Shown here piece after piece: positions 1 through 7,926 of a stretch of DNA of 64,000 nt. Positions within the stretch are counted from its first letter, which is position 1. Every line of letters starts with the position of its first letter. The position numbers were made by a program, and so were the translations under genes. The notes below the pieces were generated by a model, which saw only the letters and a program-made list of their open reading frames with translations, had not been told where the DNA came from and searched no databases. The stretch is from Terriglobus roseus (GTDB lineage: Bacteria; Acidobacteriota; Terriglobia; Terriglobales; Acidobacteriaceae), in NCBI RefSeq assembly GCF_900105625.1, contig NZ_FNSD01000001.1:744001-808000 (forward strand), written 5' to 3'.

Positions 1-2375
1 TTCACCTGCACCGGAATCTCGATCTCGTTCTCACGAGCCAATTCCGCATCGGCCACAGGCCATGGCTGACGGAAGACGATACCGTCATGGCCCAACTCGG
101 TCCACAACTCCTGCGCCAGGAACGGAGCGAAAGGCGCGAGCATCAGCGTCAACACTCGGAAGACCTCGCGCTGCGTCGCCGGCGAGATATCACCGTTGTC
201 CATCGCCGCTTCGTTTGTCACGATCTCGTTGACGAGGATCATGATGCTCGCAATGCAGGTATTGAAGTGCCAGCGTCCACTGAAGTCCTGGGTCAGCTTC
301 GCAATGGTCTGGTGCAACGTGCGCAGCAGCTTCTGGCCGTCGACAGACAAGCCTTCCAGCGTCTGCGTGTGCTCACTCGCGCGCATCGCGGGAGCGTACT
401 TCGTAGCCAGGCGATGGATGCGCGACAGGAAGCGATAGACGCCGGCAACACCCTCCTCCTGCCACTCCAGATCACGGTCCGGTGGAGCAGCGAAGAGCGA
501 ATACATGCGCGTCGCATCCGCGCCATACTTCGCAATCATGTCGTCAGGCGAGACTACGTTTCCCTTGCTCTTCGACATCTTCGCGCCGTTCTTGATCACC
601 ATGCCCTGCGTGAACAGGCGCGTCGCAGGCTCGCTGTTGTTGATGAGGCCGATGTCGCGCATCACCTTCGTCCAGTAGCGCGAGTAGATCAGGTGAAGGA
701 TCGCGTGCTCGACGCCACCGATGTACTGATCGATCGGGAACCAGTAGTTCGCAGCCTCACTCGCAAACGGAGCTTTGTCGTTCTTCGCGTCCGTGTAGCG
801 ATAGAAGTACCAGCTCGAATCCACGAAAGTATCCATCGTGTCGGTCTCGCGACGCGCGGGCCCATCGCACTGCGGACAAGTGGTATTCACAAACTCCGGC
901 ACACGCGCCAGCGGCGATCCGTCGACATCCGCCAGGTCGATGTTCTCCGGCAGCAGCACCGGCAACTGGTCTTCCGGCACCGGCTGCATCCCGCACTTGT
1001 CGCAGTACACAACGGGAATCGGCGTGCCCCAATACCGCTGGCGCGAGACGCCCCAGTCCTTCAGGCGATAGGTCGTCGTGGCCTTGCCGAAGCCATTTGC
1101 CTCGGCATACTTCGCCATCTTCTCCTGCGCTTCCAGAGCAGCCTCACCGGTCCACTCGCCACTGTCGATCAGCACGGCCTCAGCCTTGCCGGTATATGGC
1201 AAGGCGACGTCGTCGGTGTCGATGTTCGCAGCGACGACGCGCTTGATCGGCAGGTCATACTTCGTCGCAAACTCAAAGTCACGCTCATCGTGCGCAGGCA
1301 CGGACATGATGGCGCCTGTGCCGTAGTCGGCGAGGATATAGTTCGCGCACCAGATCGGCATCTGCTCGCCCGTGAACGGGTTCGTCGCATACTTGCCGGT
1401 GAAGACACCGTGCTTCGGCAGCTCACCCAGCATGTCCGTATCGCGAGCGGTCTTCTGCTCCGCGATCATCGCGTCGAGAGCCTCGCCAAGGTGCGCGTCT
1501 TCGACCGCGAAGGCCTTCGCCAGCGCATGCTCCGGCGCCAACTGGATCGACGTTGCACCAAAGATCGTATCGATGCGCGTCGTGAAGACGGTGATCGTAT
1601 CCTGCGTGCCGGTGACGTGGAACTGCACCTCCGCGCCTTCGCTGCGGCCGATCCAGTTGCGCTGCATGGTGCGGACCTTCTCCGGCCAGCCTTCCATCGT
1701 GTCCAGGCCGTCCAGAAGCTCGTCCGCGTACTTCGTAATGCGGAAGAACCACTGCGTCAGGTCGCGCTGCTCGACGAGCACGTCTTCATGACGCCAGCAG
1801 CAACCGCTGACGACCTGCTCATTCGCCAGCACCGTATTGCAACTCGGGCACCAGTTCACCTTGCTCTTCCGCCGGAAGGCCAGGTCGCGCTTCAGCATCT
1901 CCAGGAAGATCCACTGGTTCCAGCGGTAGTACTCCGGCAGGCACGTCGTAACCTCGCGAGCCCAGTCATAGCTCAGGCCCATGCGCTGCATCTGCTTGCG
2001 CATCTCCGCGATGTTGTTCAGCGTCCACTCGCGCGGAGCGGTGTTGTTCTTGATCGCAGCATTCTCAGCGGGCAGGCCGAACGAATCCCAGCCCATGGGA
2101 TGCAGCACGTTGAAGCCGTTCATCCACTGGTAGCGAGCTAACGCATCGCCAATGCTGTAGTTGCGCACATGGCCCATGTGCAGCTTGCCGGACGGATACG
2201 GCAGCATCTCGAGCACGTAGTACTTCGGCTTGCCGCTGCTATGCGGTTCCGCAGCGTACAGCGCAGGATTCGCATCCCAAACGGCCTGCCATCTCGGCTC
2301 GATCTCGTTGGGTGTGTAACGCTTTGTCTCTTCGGTCAGTAAGGCAGAAATATTTTCGTCGGGCATCAACTTCAT
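1..2375 (-). CDS. leuS: Leucyl-tRNA synthetase, 3' end cut by window
   Basis: Class I aminoacyl-tRNA synthetase that charges tRNA-Leu in the cytoplasm. About 791 residues are visible, so only the last several dozen of a usual ~860-residue protein are missing beyond the left edge. The HIGH-type motif HMGH lies near residue 66 after PYPSGK, and the KMSKS loop lies near residues 598-602 (KMSKSKGN). The editing domain between them is present, and a zinc-type CPSC/CC pattern follows the N-terminal core. The ATG at 2375 is preferred over the in-frame ATG at 2366 because an AGGA lies about 14 bases upstream of it. The frame is open throughout. A very long ORF on the opposite strand is a GC-bias artefact. 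Identity is certain; only the C-terminal end is unseen. Confidence 0.97.
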   Translation of the reverse strand, partial: MKLMPDENISALLTEETKRYTPNEIEPRWQAVWDANPALYAAEPHSSGKPKYYVLEMLPYPSGKLHMGHVRNYSIGDALARYQWMNGFNVLHPMGWDSFGLPAENAAIKNNTAPREWTLNNIAEMRKQMQRMGLSYDWAREVTTCLPEYYRWNQWIFLEMLKRDLAFRRKSKVNWCPSCNTVLANEQVVSGCCWRHEDVLVEQRDLTQWFFRITKYADELLDGLDTMEGWPEKVRTMQRNWIGRSEGAEVQFHVTGTQDTITVFTTRIDTIFGATSIQLAPEHALAKAFAVEDAHLGEALDAMIAEQKTARDTDMLGELPKHGVFTGKYATNPFTGEQMPIWCANYILADYGTGAIMSVPAHDERDFEFATKYDLPIKRVVAANIDTDDVALPYTGKAEAVLIDSGEWTGEAALEAQEKMAKYAEANGFGKATTTYRLKDWGVSRQRYWGTPIPVVYCDKCGMQPVPEDQLPVLLPENIDLADVDGSPLARVPEFVNTTCPQCDGPARRETDTMDTFVDSSWYFYRYTDAKNDKAPFASEAANYWFPIDQYIGGVEHAILHLIYSRYWTKVMRDIGLINNSEPATRLFTQGMVIKNGAKMSKSKGNVVSPDDMIAKYGADATRMYSLFAAPPDRDLEWQEEGVAGVYRFLSRIHRLATKYAPAMRASEHTQTLEGLSVDGQKLLRTLHQTIAKLTQDFSGRWHFNTCIASIMILVNEIVTNEAAMDNGDISPATQREVFRVLTLMLAPFAPFLAQELWTELGHDGIVFRQPWPVADAELARENEIEIPVQV

Positions 2376-2406
2376 TGTATGGTTCGCTTTCCTAGGCGAC
2401 GAGTCC

Positions 2407-2424
2407 GGGAGGGGTACCCCTCCC
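2407..2424. repeat. Perfect 18-bp palindrome upstream of leuS
   Basis: GGGAGGGGTACCCCTCCC is its own reverse complement. It sits 32 bases upstream of the leuS start, immediately before an AT-rich repeat array. It could be a cruciform-forming site, part of the leuS leader, or the end of the neighbouring repeat family. No T-run follows, so a classical terminator is unlikely. Confidence 0.6.
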
Positions 2425-2432
2425 CCTGAAAA

Positions 2433-2530
2433 CTGTAAAAATTAGATTCCAAAGGAGTTGACGATTCCCGAAACTGCAAAAATTAGATTCAAAAACACTT
2501 ACACGCAAAAATTAGATAACAAACGAGTTA
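2433..2530. repeat. Three-copy AAAAATTAGAT direct repeat array
   Basis: The core AAAAATTAGAT occurs exactly at 2437, 2478 and 2507. Each copy follows a YGY/CGC triplet and is followed by a CAAA...RSTTR stretch, giving units of roughly 30 bases, the first with about 11 extra bases. The stretch is AT-rich against a GC-rich background and starts beside the palindrome at 2407. It is intergenic; no ORF crosses it convincingly. It may be a dispersed intergenic repeat family or a leader/regulatory array for leuS. Confidence 0.6.
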
Positions 2531-2544
2531 GCAGCTAAAAACGA

Positions 2545-2573
2545 AAGCGGAAGGGCTTTCAGCCCCTCCGCTT
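2545..2573. repeat. REP-like hairpin
   Basis: The two 13-base arms 2545-2557 and 2561-2573 pair with one mismatch around a TTC loop. The core GGGCTTTCAGCCC resembles the palindromes that flank the transposase further along. It could act as a terminator or be a stray repeat copy. Confidence 0.5.
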
Positions 2574-2909
2574 GCGGTGTATCTGTACTCATTGAGTGTA
2601 TCGCGCGTGTCAAGGGTTTGTGTCGTCGAACAGCAACCAAGAGCCCCGTCCGGCGTCGGCTGTCCGCACCTCGCGCGGCACCCTGGCTTGGTCAATCTTT
2701 TAGGAGACACGCATGGATGCCGCGCTGTCGGCGCACGACTCCCCGCCCAGTGCACGGGCGTGACAACGAGGTCCGCTGCCACACAGCATCATTCAAGCGA
2801 AAGGCCCTCTCAACGAACCGCGTATCTCCGCCTCGCGGTACTCCTGCCCTGGAACTCGTCTCTACCCCGGGCATTGGCACGACCACGCGACCCCTGCTGT
2901 GCGGGATCC
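2574..2909. other. Intergenic stretch with no supported gene
   Basis: ORFs of up to 129 codons open here on both strands, but they overlap one another, lack recognisable motifs and run into the repeat array that begins at 2910. I see no RNA gene and no convincing promoter. It is probably non-coding sequence between leuS and the repeat island. Confidence 0.5.
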
Positions 2910-3266
2910 GCGCGCTGTAGGCGCGACTTCCCAGTCAGAGCAACGCCCTGGGTTACCGTCGTCTAGCGGGATGAGCGGGCTGTAGGCCCGCGACAACCCA
3001 CCCGTGGAAGACCACAACGTCGCGACATCGCGAGAGTCAGGCGCGCTGCAGGCCCGCGACCTCCAGCCTAGGGCAACGCTCCTGAGTCACGTCCCTATGA
3101 CAGGATCAAGCTGACTCAGGCCCACGACTTCCTAGTCCCAGGCAATGCGCTGGGTCACCGTCGTCCAGCGGGATCTAAGCGGGCTGCAGGCCCGCGACTT
3201 CCCAGCCCAGGGCAACGCCCTGGGTTATCGTCATGTAGCGGGATGAGCGGGCTGTAGGCCCGCGAC
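2910..3266. repeat. Tandem array of ~65-69 bp units with two hairpins each
   Basis: Units begin at about 2910, 2975, 3041, 3110, 3179 and 3247 (spacings 65, 66, 69, 69, 68). The better-preserved units carry two palindromes: GCGGGCTGYAGGCCCGC, and about 10 bases later CCCAGGGCAACGCCCTGGG. A partly conserved tail with a GTCGTC-type stretch and AGCGGGATGA follows. The units at 3041 and 3110 are degenerate, and the last is only the first hairpin, ending at the transposase stop codon. This is the architecture of a REP/BIME-type array. Its position beside a Y1 transposase supports that reading. Confidence 0.75.
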
Positions 3267-3813
3267 AAAAGGCTCAAGACCAAACGAACCTCTCGTCGAA
3301 GTCAACGTCATAGGCTGCAAACATGGCGCGCATCTCTGCCTGAAAGTCACGTCGCACGTGATGCGTCGCCTGGTTATCGATGTATTCGATCAATGCTGCC
3401 TTGTCTCTCAGCCCAACGGAGAACACGGCGTAGCCCTTCTGCCATGCAAAGTTCGAGAATTCCGGATCCTTTGCCTTGATCCATTTCGAGGACGAGACCT
3501 TTAGACGCTCAACCAGTCTGGCGACCGGTTCCGTTCTCGCTAGATAGACGGCAAGATGCACATGGTCCGCAACTCCACCAACGCGCAGCAGAACATCGTC
3601 TGCCTGCACGGTTCCTACCAGATACGCGTGCATCTCGAGACGGATTGCGTCCGACAACCATGGGCGACGTTCCTTGGTACTAAAGACGATGTGCACCAAC
3701 ACCCGCGAGAGAGACTGCGACATGCCGGCAGTCTAGCGTGGGTTTTCACTGACCTCATCCTGTTGAACGACACAGGTCGAAGGCAGGCCTTTTGTCGCGG
3801 GCCTTCAGCCCGC
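3247..3813. mobile_element. Transposase gene bracketed by inverted REP palindromes (RAYT-type element)
   Basis: The 27 bases at 3247-3273 and the reverse complement of 3787-3813 differ at one position only. Each contains the GCGGGC/GCCCGC stem followed by GCGACAAAAGGC. They enclose a single HUH/Y1 transposase gene, with one copy touching its stop codon and the other 64 bases upstream of its start. Enclosure of a REP-associated tyrosine transposase by inverted REPs is the known layout of RAYT loci. Whether this copy is mobile, or only acts on REPs, cannot be told from sequence. Confidence 0.7.
3274..3723 (-). CDS. HUH/Y1 transposase, IS200-like, REP-associated
   Basis: A 149-residue single-domain Y1 transposase that would nick single-stranded DNA at palindromes and form a 5'-phosphotyrosine link. 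The HUH motif is H54-V55-H56 followed by L, and the catalytic tyrosine is Y114 in EYIDNQATHH. The conserved SSSKWIK and FAWQKGYAVFSV blocks typical of the family are present in order, and all key residues are intact. Flanking inverted REP palindromes make a RAYT more likely than a free IS200. No TnpB partner is present. Its codon use does not stand out by eye. Likely a domesticated or REP-mobilising enzyme. Confidence 0.85.
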   Translation of the reverse strand: MSQSLSRVLVHIVFSTKERRPWLSDAIRLEMHAYLVGTVQADDVLLRVGGVADHVHLAVYLARTEPVARLVERLKVSSSKWIKAKDPEFSNFAWQKGYAVFSVGLRDKAALIEYIDNQATHHVRRDFQAEMRAMFAAYDVDFDERFVWS

Positions 3814-3879
3814 TTGATGTATGGCTGCCCTAACCCAGGGCGTAGCCCTGGGCTGGGAAGTCGCACGCCTTCAGCGCGC
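3787..3879. repeat. Inverted copy of the two-hairpin repeat unit
   Basis: Read on the minus strand this carries the same parts as the array on the other side of the transposase. A GCGCGCTGAAGGCGTGC-type hairpin (3860-3879) comes first, then CCCAGCCCAGGGC...GCCCTGGG, then the GCGGGC/GCCCGC hairpin at 3787-3813. It therefore lies in opposite orientation to the array at 2910-3266. Confidence 0.75.
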
Positions 3880-3901
3880 TGGCGCTGCGGAGCGACGGTG
3901 C

Positions 3902-4150
3902 AAGGGACGGTACCCGGCCACGCATTGCGTTTGCGTTAGCGACACATCGGAAGGAATGATGTTCCGCTAGCATAAGCGACACATCGGAAGGGACGATACC
4001 CGGCCACGCGTCGCGTTTGCGTTAGCGACACATGTGAAGGAATGATGTTTTGCTAGCGTTAGCGACACACCGGAAGGGACGGTGCCCGGCCACGCGTTCC
4101 GTTTGCGTTAGCGGCAGATCGTAAGGGCATGGCGTTAGCCGTGCCGACAT
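3902..4150. repeat. 86-bp tandem repeat, about 2.8 copies
   Basis: AAGGGACGRTRCCCGGCCACG recurs at 3902, 3988 and 4074, exactly 86 bases apart. Each copy continues through GTTTGCGTTAGCGACACA to AAGGAATGATGTTYYGCTAG. The unit itself has two related halves that both end in TTAGCGACACA or a close variant, so it looks like an old duplication that was amplified again. The third copy decays after about 50 bases. No ORF uses the repeat. It lies between the transposase element and the 3' end of the fumarase gene. Confidence 0.8.
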
Positions 4151-4337
4151 CTGTCCAAACGAAGTGGGCTTCAGCCCCCTGAGGTCCGTCTGGACATCCC
4201 CAGCACGTACCTCAGCAGCTGAAGCCGCTCCTTGGTCTTGCGATTAAAACTTCTCTGCCCGCGTTCTCTGGCCTTTTCTCTGCGCTCGTTCTCTGGCCCC
4301 GCAAGATGCCGGGCCAGGACCGTCGCGGTCTGAGCCT
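4151..4337. other. Non-coding tail of the repeat island
   Basis: It contains a further GGGCTTCAGCCC palindrome near 4168 and a short direct repeat of CGTTCTCTGGCC (about 4261 and 4288). An open frame running from 4395 to 4171 on the minus strand overlaps the fumarase C-terminus, is Arg-rich and has no motif, so I do not call it a gene. Confidence 0.45.
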
Positions 4338-5870
4338 CTACTGCAGGATCGGCACGCCTGCCAGGCTCCCGCCGCCGGCGATGCGCGCTGCCCACTCTGC
4401 CGGGCCGGTGGTGTGGACGCTGGTGCCGTCGGCGCTTACCGCTACCGTCACCGGCATATCGACCACTTCAAACTCGTAGATAGCTTCCATTCCCAGGTCT
4501 TCAAAGGCGAGCACACGCGAAGCCTTGATTGCTTTCGAAACGAGGTAGGCCGCGCCGCCGACAGCCATCAAGTAAACGGCTCCGTTGTCACGGATCGCAT
4601 CGATCGCCTCGGGGCCGCGCTCGCTCTTGCCGACCATGCCGAGCAGGTGCGTCGTCTCCAGCATCTGGCGGGTGAACTTGTCCATGCGTGTAGCAGTGGT
4701 TGGGCCTGCGGGACCGACGACTTCTTCGCGAACAGGATCCACCGGACCGACGTAGTAGATGAAGCGATTGGTGAAGTCGACCGGCAGCTTCTCACCGCGG
4801 TTCAACATGTCGATCATGCGCTTGTGCGCAGCGTCGCGGCCGGTCAGCAGCTTACCGTTCAGCAGCACAACCTCCCCGGCCTTCCACGTCGCCACTTCCG
4901 CGCGAGTCACCGTGTCGAGATTCACGCGGCGCGCATTCAGCGGGTTGTAGGTCAGCTCTGGCCAATCGGCCAGTGATGGTGCCTCCAGCTTCGCGGGGCC
5001 GCTGCCACCCAGGTGAAAGTGCGCATGACGCGTGGCTGCACAGTTCGGGATCATGGCAACCGGCAGGTTTGCTGCGTGAGTCGGCGCGTCGAGAATCTTG
5101 ATGTCGAGCACGGTGGTCAGGCCGCCGAGCCCCTGCGCTCCGATACCGAGGGCGTTCACCTTCTGGTAGAGCTCGATGCGCAACTCTTCGATCTTCGACT
5201 GCGGTCCACGCGCGATCAGCTCCTGCATATCGATGGGATCCATGAGGGCTTTCTTCGCCAGCAGCATTGCCTTTTCTGCCGTGCCGCCGATGCCGATGCC
5301 GAGCATGCCCGGCGGACACCAGCCCGCGCCCATCTGCGGCACCATCTTCATCACCCAGTCAACGATGCTGTCCGACGGGTTCAGCATGGCAAACTTGCTC
5401 TTCGCCTCGCTGCCACCGCCCTTTGCCGCCACGATGACGTCAACGCCATTGCCCGCAACCAGCTCCGTCACCACGCACGATGGCGTGTTGTCCTTCGTGT
5501 TTTTGCGGCTGAATGCAGGGTCTGCGAGAACCGAAGCGCGCAGCGGATTGTCCTTGTCGCCATAGGCGCGTCGAACGCCTTCGTCGCACATGCCCTGGAT
5601 GTCCATGGTCGCGTCGGCAAATTGCACGCCCATGCCGATCTTCAGGAAGATGGTGACGATGCCGGTGTCCTGGCAGATGGGCCGGTGGCCCTCCGCGCAC
5701 ATGCGGCTGTTGATCAGGATCTGAGCGATCGCGTCCTTGGCCGCGACCGACTCCTCCAACTCGTACGCACGAGCCAGATTCCGGATGTAGTCGGCCGGGT
5801 GATAGAAGCTGATGTACTGCAGCGCGTCCGCCACGCTGCTGATGAAGTCTTCCTGCTTGATCTGGGTCAT
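4338..5870 (-). CDS. fumA: Fumarate hydratase, class I (iron-sulfur)
   Basis: Interconverts fumarate and malate in the TCA cycle. The 510-residue protein has the alpha and beta parts of class I fumarases fused in one chain. The three expected [4Fe-4S] cysteines are visible: C66 in ICQDTG, C185 in GWCPPG and C277 in NCAATRH. The beta-part signature VGPAGPTTATRMDKF is near residue 385. Length matches FumA/FumB (~550) within family variation. The gene is oxygen-sensitive by family, and a separate class II-type lyase lies about 2 kb away. It is divergent from the amidase across about 140 bases. The start ATG at 5870 is the only strong candidate. Confidence 0.93.
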   Translation of the reverse strand: MTQIKQEDFISSVADALQYISFYHPADYIRNLARAYELEESVAAKDAIAQILINSRMCAEGHRPICQDTGIVTIFLKIGMGVQFADATMDIQGMCDEGVRRAYGDKDNPLRASVLADPAFSRKNTKDNTPSCVVTELVAGNGVDVIVAAKGGGSEAKSKFAMLNPSDSIVDWVMKMVPQMGAGWCPPGMLGIGIGGTAEKAMLLAKKALMDPIDMQELIARGPQSKIEELRIELYQKVNALGIGAQGLGGLTTVLDIKILDAPTHAANLPVAMIPNCAATRHAHFHLGGSGPAKLEAPSLADWPELTYNPLNARRVNLDTVTRAEVATWKAGEVVLLNGKLLTGRDAAHKRMIDMLNRGEKLPVDFTNRFIYYVGPVDPVREEVVGPAGPTTATRMDKFTRQMLETTHLLGMVGKSERGPEAIDAIRDNGAVYLMAVGGAAYLVSKAIKASRVLAFEDLGMEAIYEFEVVDMPVTVAVSADGTSVHTTGPAEWAARIAGGGSLAGVPILQ

Positions 5871-6010
5871 CGCAGATCTATTGTATTTGCCGGTCGATCC
5901 CTCCTGCGTTGTTACGGTTCACGCTACTCGCCAGACGCACAAGCATGTGCGGAGTCCGGCACAGACCGCTCCGGCACAAAACGATCGGCAGCCGACCTAC
6001 AATGAGGGGC

Positions 6011-7351
6011 ATGCAACCCCTCGCGCACACGCTCAACGCGCTCCGCAACGGCGAGATCACCAGCCAGTCGCTGGTACACACCTGCGTAGCCGCCATCGCC
6101 GCCCCCGGGGGCGAAGGTGCACGTGCGTTTACCCGCATCAGCGACACCGCGCTCCAACAGGCGGCAGCTGCCGATGCCCTGCTGCGCGAAGGCGGCGGCA
6201 AAGACCTGCCGCTGCTGGGTCTGCCCATCTCGGTAAAAGACCTCTTCGATGTTGCGGGTGAGGTCACCACCGCCGGATCGGTCGTGCTTGCCAACGCGGC
6301 GCCTGCTGCGAAGGATTCCACCGTCGTCACGCGCCTGCGGGCTGCGGGCGCCGTCATCATCGGCCGCACCAATATGACCGAGTTCGCCTATAGCGGCCTG
6401 GGCTTGAACCCGCACTACGGCACGCCCGCGAACCCGTGGGATCGGGTGAACCGGCGGATCCCTGGCGGGTCGTCGTCGGGAGCAGCGGTCTCCGTCACCG
6501 ACGGCATGGCAGCTGCTGCCATCGGAACCGACACGGGTGGGTCGGTGCGGATTCCAGCCGCGCTGTGCGGGCTGGTTGGCTTCAAGCCCACGGCAAAGCG
6601 TATCCCCATGGACGGCATCGTGCCGCTCGCGCGCAGCCTCGACTCCGTTGGGCCGCTGGCGCCAACGGTCGCCTGCTGCGTGCGTCTCGACGCGGTCCTC
6701 AGCGGCAACTTCTATCGCCTCCTCGAACCAAAGTCGCTGACCAGGATGCGCTTTGGCATCCTGCAGGGCTACGTGCTGGAGAGTCTCGATGAGCCGACAG
6801 CCTTCGCCTTCCAGGAGGCGCTGCTCGCCATCCAGGCAGCGGGCGCACACACGGAACCGGTACATCTCGATGCGCTCAACCGCATCCCTGCGAGTAACCA
6901 GACCGCTGCGGCCGAGGCCTTCGCGTGGCATCGCAACCTACTGGAATTGAGCGGCCATCACTACGACCCGCACGTCTCCGCACGCATCCTGCATGGCGCC
7001 GGCATGCTCGCCGCAGACTTTCTCGACCTGATGCAGGCTCGTCGCGAGATCATCGCGGAGGCTGAAAAGACCTTCGAACCCTACGACGCCATCCTGCTGC
7101 CAACCACGCCGTGCATCGCACCACGCATCGCCGATCTGGAAGCAAGTGACGACGCATACTTTCACGCTAACGGAGCCATGCTGCGCAACACCAGCATCTT
7201 CAACTTCCTGGACGGCTGTGGTCTGTCCCTTCCCATTCACCGGCACGGAACAGCCCCTGTGGGACTGATGATCGCGGGCAGCGGCGGGCTCGATCGTCAG
7301 ATCCTGGAAGCGGGCGCAGCAATCGAAGCCGTTCTGCAACGCCATCGCTAG
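6011..7351 (+). CDS. Amidase signature family hydrolase
   Basis: A 446-residue member of the amidase signature family (GatA/AtzE-like), hydrolysing an unidentified amide. The Ser-cisSer-Lys triad is complete: K76 in ISVKDLFD, S155 in GGSSSG and nucleophile S178 in GTDTGGSVRIPA. GatA itself is unlikely because no gatC/gatB genes are adjacent and the C-terminal half is short and divergent. The ATG at 6011 follows GAGGGG closely; an in-frame ATG at 6002 is the alternative. The aspartase-like gene nearby suggests release of ammonia from amides, but that link is inference. The gene ends in a hairpin shared with the convergent gene at 7421. Confidence 0.85.
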   Translation: MQPLAHTLNALRNGEITSQSLVHTCVAAIAAPGGEGARAFTRISDTALQQAAAADALLREGGGKDLPLLGLPISVKDLFDVAGEVTTAGSVVLANAAPAAKDSTVVTRLRAAGAVIIGRTNMTEFAYSGLGLNPHYGTPANPWDRVNRRIPGGSSSGAAVSVTDGMAAAAIGTDTGGSVRIPAALCGLVGFKPTAKRIPMDGIVPLARSLDSVGPLAPTVACCVRLDAVLSGNFYRLLEPKSLTRMRFGILQGYVLESLDEPTAFAFQEALLAIQAAGAHTEPVHLDALNRIPASNQTAAAEAFAWHRNLLELSGHHYDPHVSARILHGAGMLAADFLDLMQARREIIAEAEKTFEPYDAILLPTTPCIAPRIADLEASDDAYFHANGAMLRNTSIFNFLDGCGLSLPIHRHGTAPVGLMIAGSGGLDRQILEAGAAIEAVLQRHR

Positions 7352-7362
7352 AGGAACCGAAA

Positions 7363-7394
7363 CAGGTAAGCCCGGCGCAAGGCCGGGCTCCCTG
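7363..7394. terminator. Hairpin between convergent genes
   Basis: AGCCCGGC (7369-7376) pairs perfectly with GCCGGGCT (7382-7389) around GCAAG, with an outer ACAGG/CCTGT extension. It lies between the 3' ends of the amidase and the minus-strand gene at 7421. There is no U-tract. Confidence 0.5.
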
Positions 7395-7420
7395 TACATC
7401 CGTTTATCGGCAAAAGGTAC

Positions 7421-7867
7421 CTATTCGACTTTCAGGTCTCGCGTCACTTCGGTCTTGGTATCGAAGGAGCTGATGACCTTCTCCGCACTCTTCTTGTCCG
7501 CAGCCTGCGCCCACAACTTGTAGTCGTCCTTCAGCGGCACCTGCACAAAGCGGAATTTGCCCGTCTCGTCGACGGAGACGCTCTGGACCTTGGCGGTGCG
7601 GTCGTTCTTCAGGTAGACCATCGCACCTTTGAGGGCTTCGCCTTTGCTGTTCTGCACGACGCCCTGCACGGCGCGCACTGTCGGCGGCGGCAGGTACTTC
7701 TCATTGCCGGAAACGCCACCGCGGCCGATGCCCCAGCCGGGGGTGCTGTTTGCCGGGCCCACCTGCTGCGCCATGGCGGCGCCACCTGCGACGGACAGAA
7801 CTACCAAGGCGGCAGCCAACGCGAGACGTACAGGGTGGCCGCAAACTGTGCGAGAGAGGGTCTTCAT
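7421..7867 (-). CDS. Secreted carboxypeptidase-regulatory-like domain protein
   Basis: A 148-residue protein with a signal peptide (hydrophobic core LALAAALVVLSVAGG, cleavage after AMA). A single Ig-like CarboxypepD_reg-type fold follows, starting at VRAVQGVVQNSKGEAL with the usual GA-VYL and DETGKFRF strands. Such domains are often N-terminal parts of TonB-dependent receptors; here it stands alone. The ATG at 7867 is chosen over an earlier one at 7903 because it begins the signal peptide. It is divergent from the aspartase-like gene, with the two starts about 60 bases apart. Function beyond export is unknown. Confidence 0.75.
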   Translation of the reverse strand: MKTLSRTVCGHPVRLALAAALVVLSVAGGAAMAQQVGPANSTPGWGIGRGGVSGNEKYLPPPTVRAVQGVVQNSKGEALKGAMVYLKNDRTAKVQSVSVDETGKFRFVQVPLKDDYKLWAQAADKKSAEKVISSFDTKTEVTRDLKVE

Positions 7868-7926
7868 GCAATCAAGTTTAGCGCCAAATGCCGCCGCACA
7901 CATCTAACTTTGCAGTGAGGCAGACA

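Noticed and set aside
87-2141. 684-codon open frame on the plus strand
   Set aside because: It lies entirely antisense to leuS, is full of Arg/His/Val/Leu and has no family motif. It is a GC-bias artefact.
2910-3266. Possible CRISPR array
   Set aside because: The units are continuous palindromic repeats without unique spacers, and no cas gene is present.
4171-4395. 74-codon minus-strand frame after the repeat island
   Set aside because: Overlaps the end of the fumarase gene in another frame and is Arg-rich with no motif or ribosome site.
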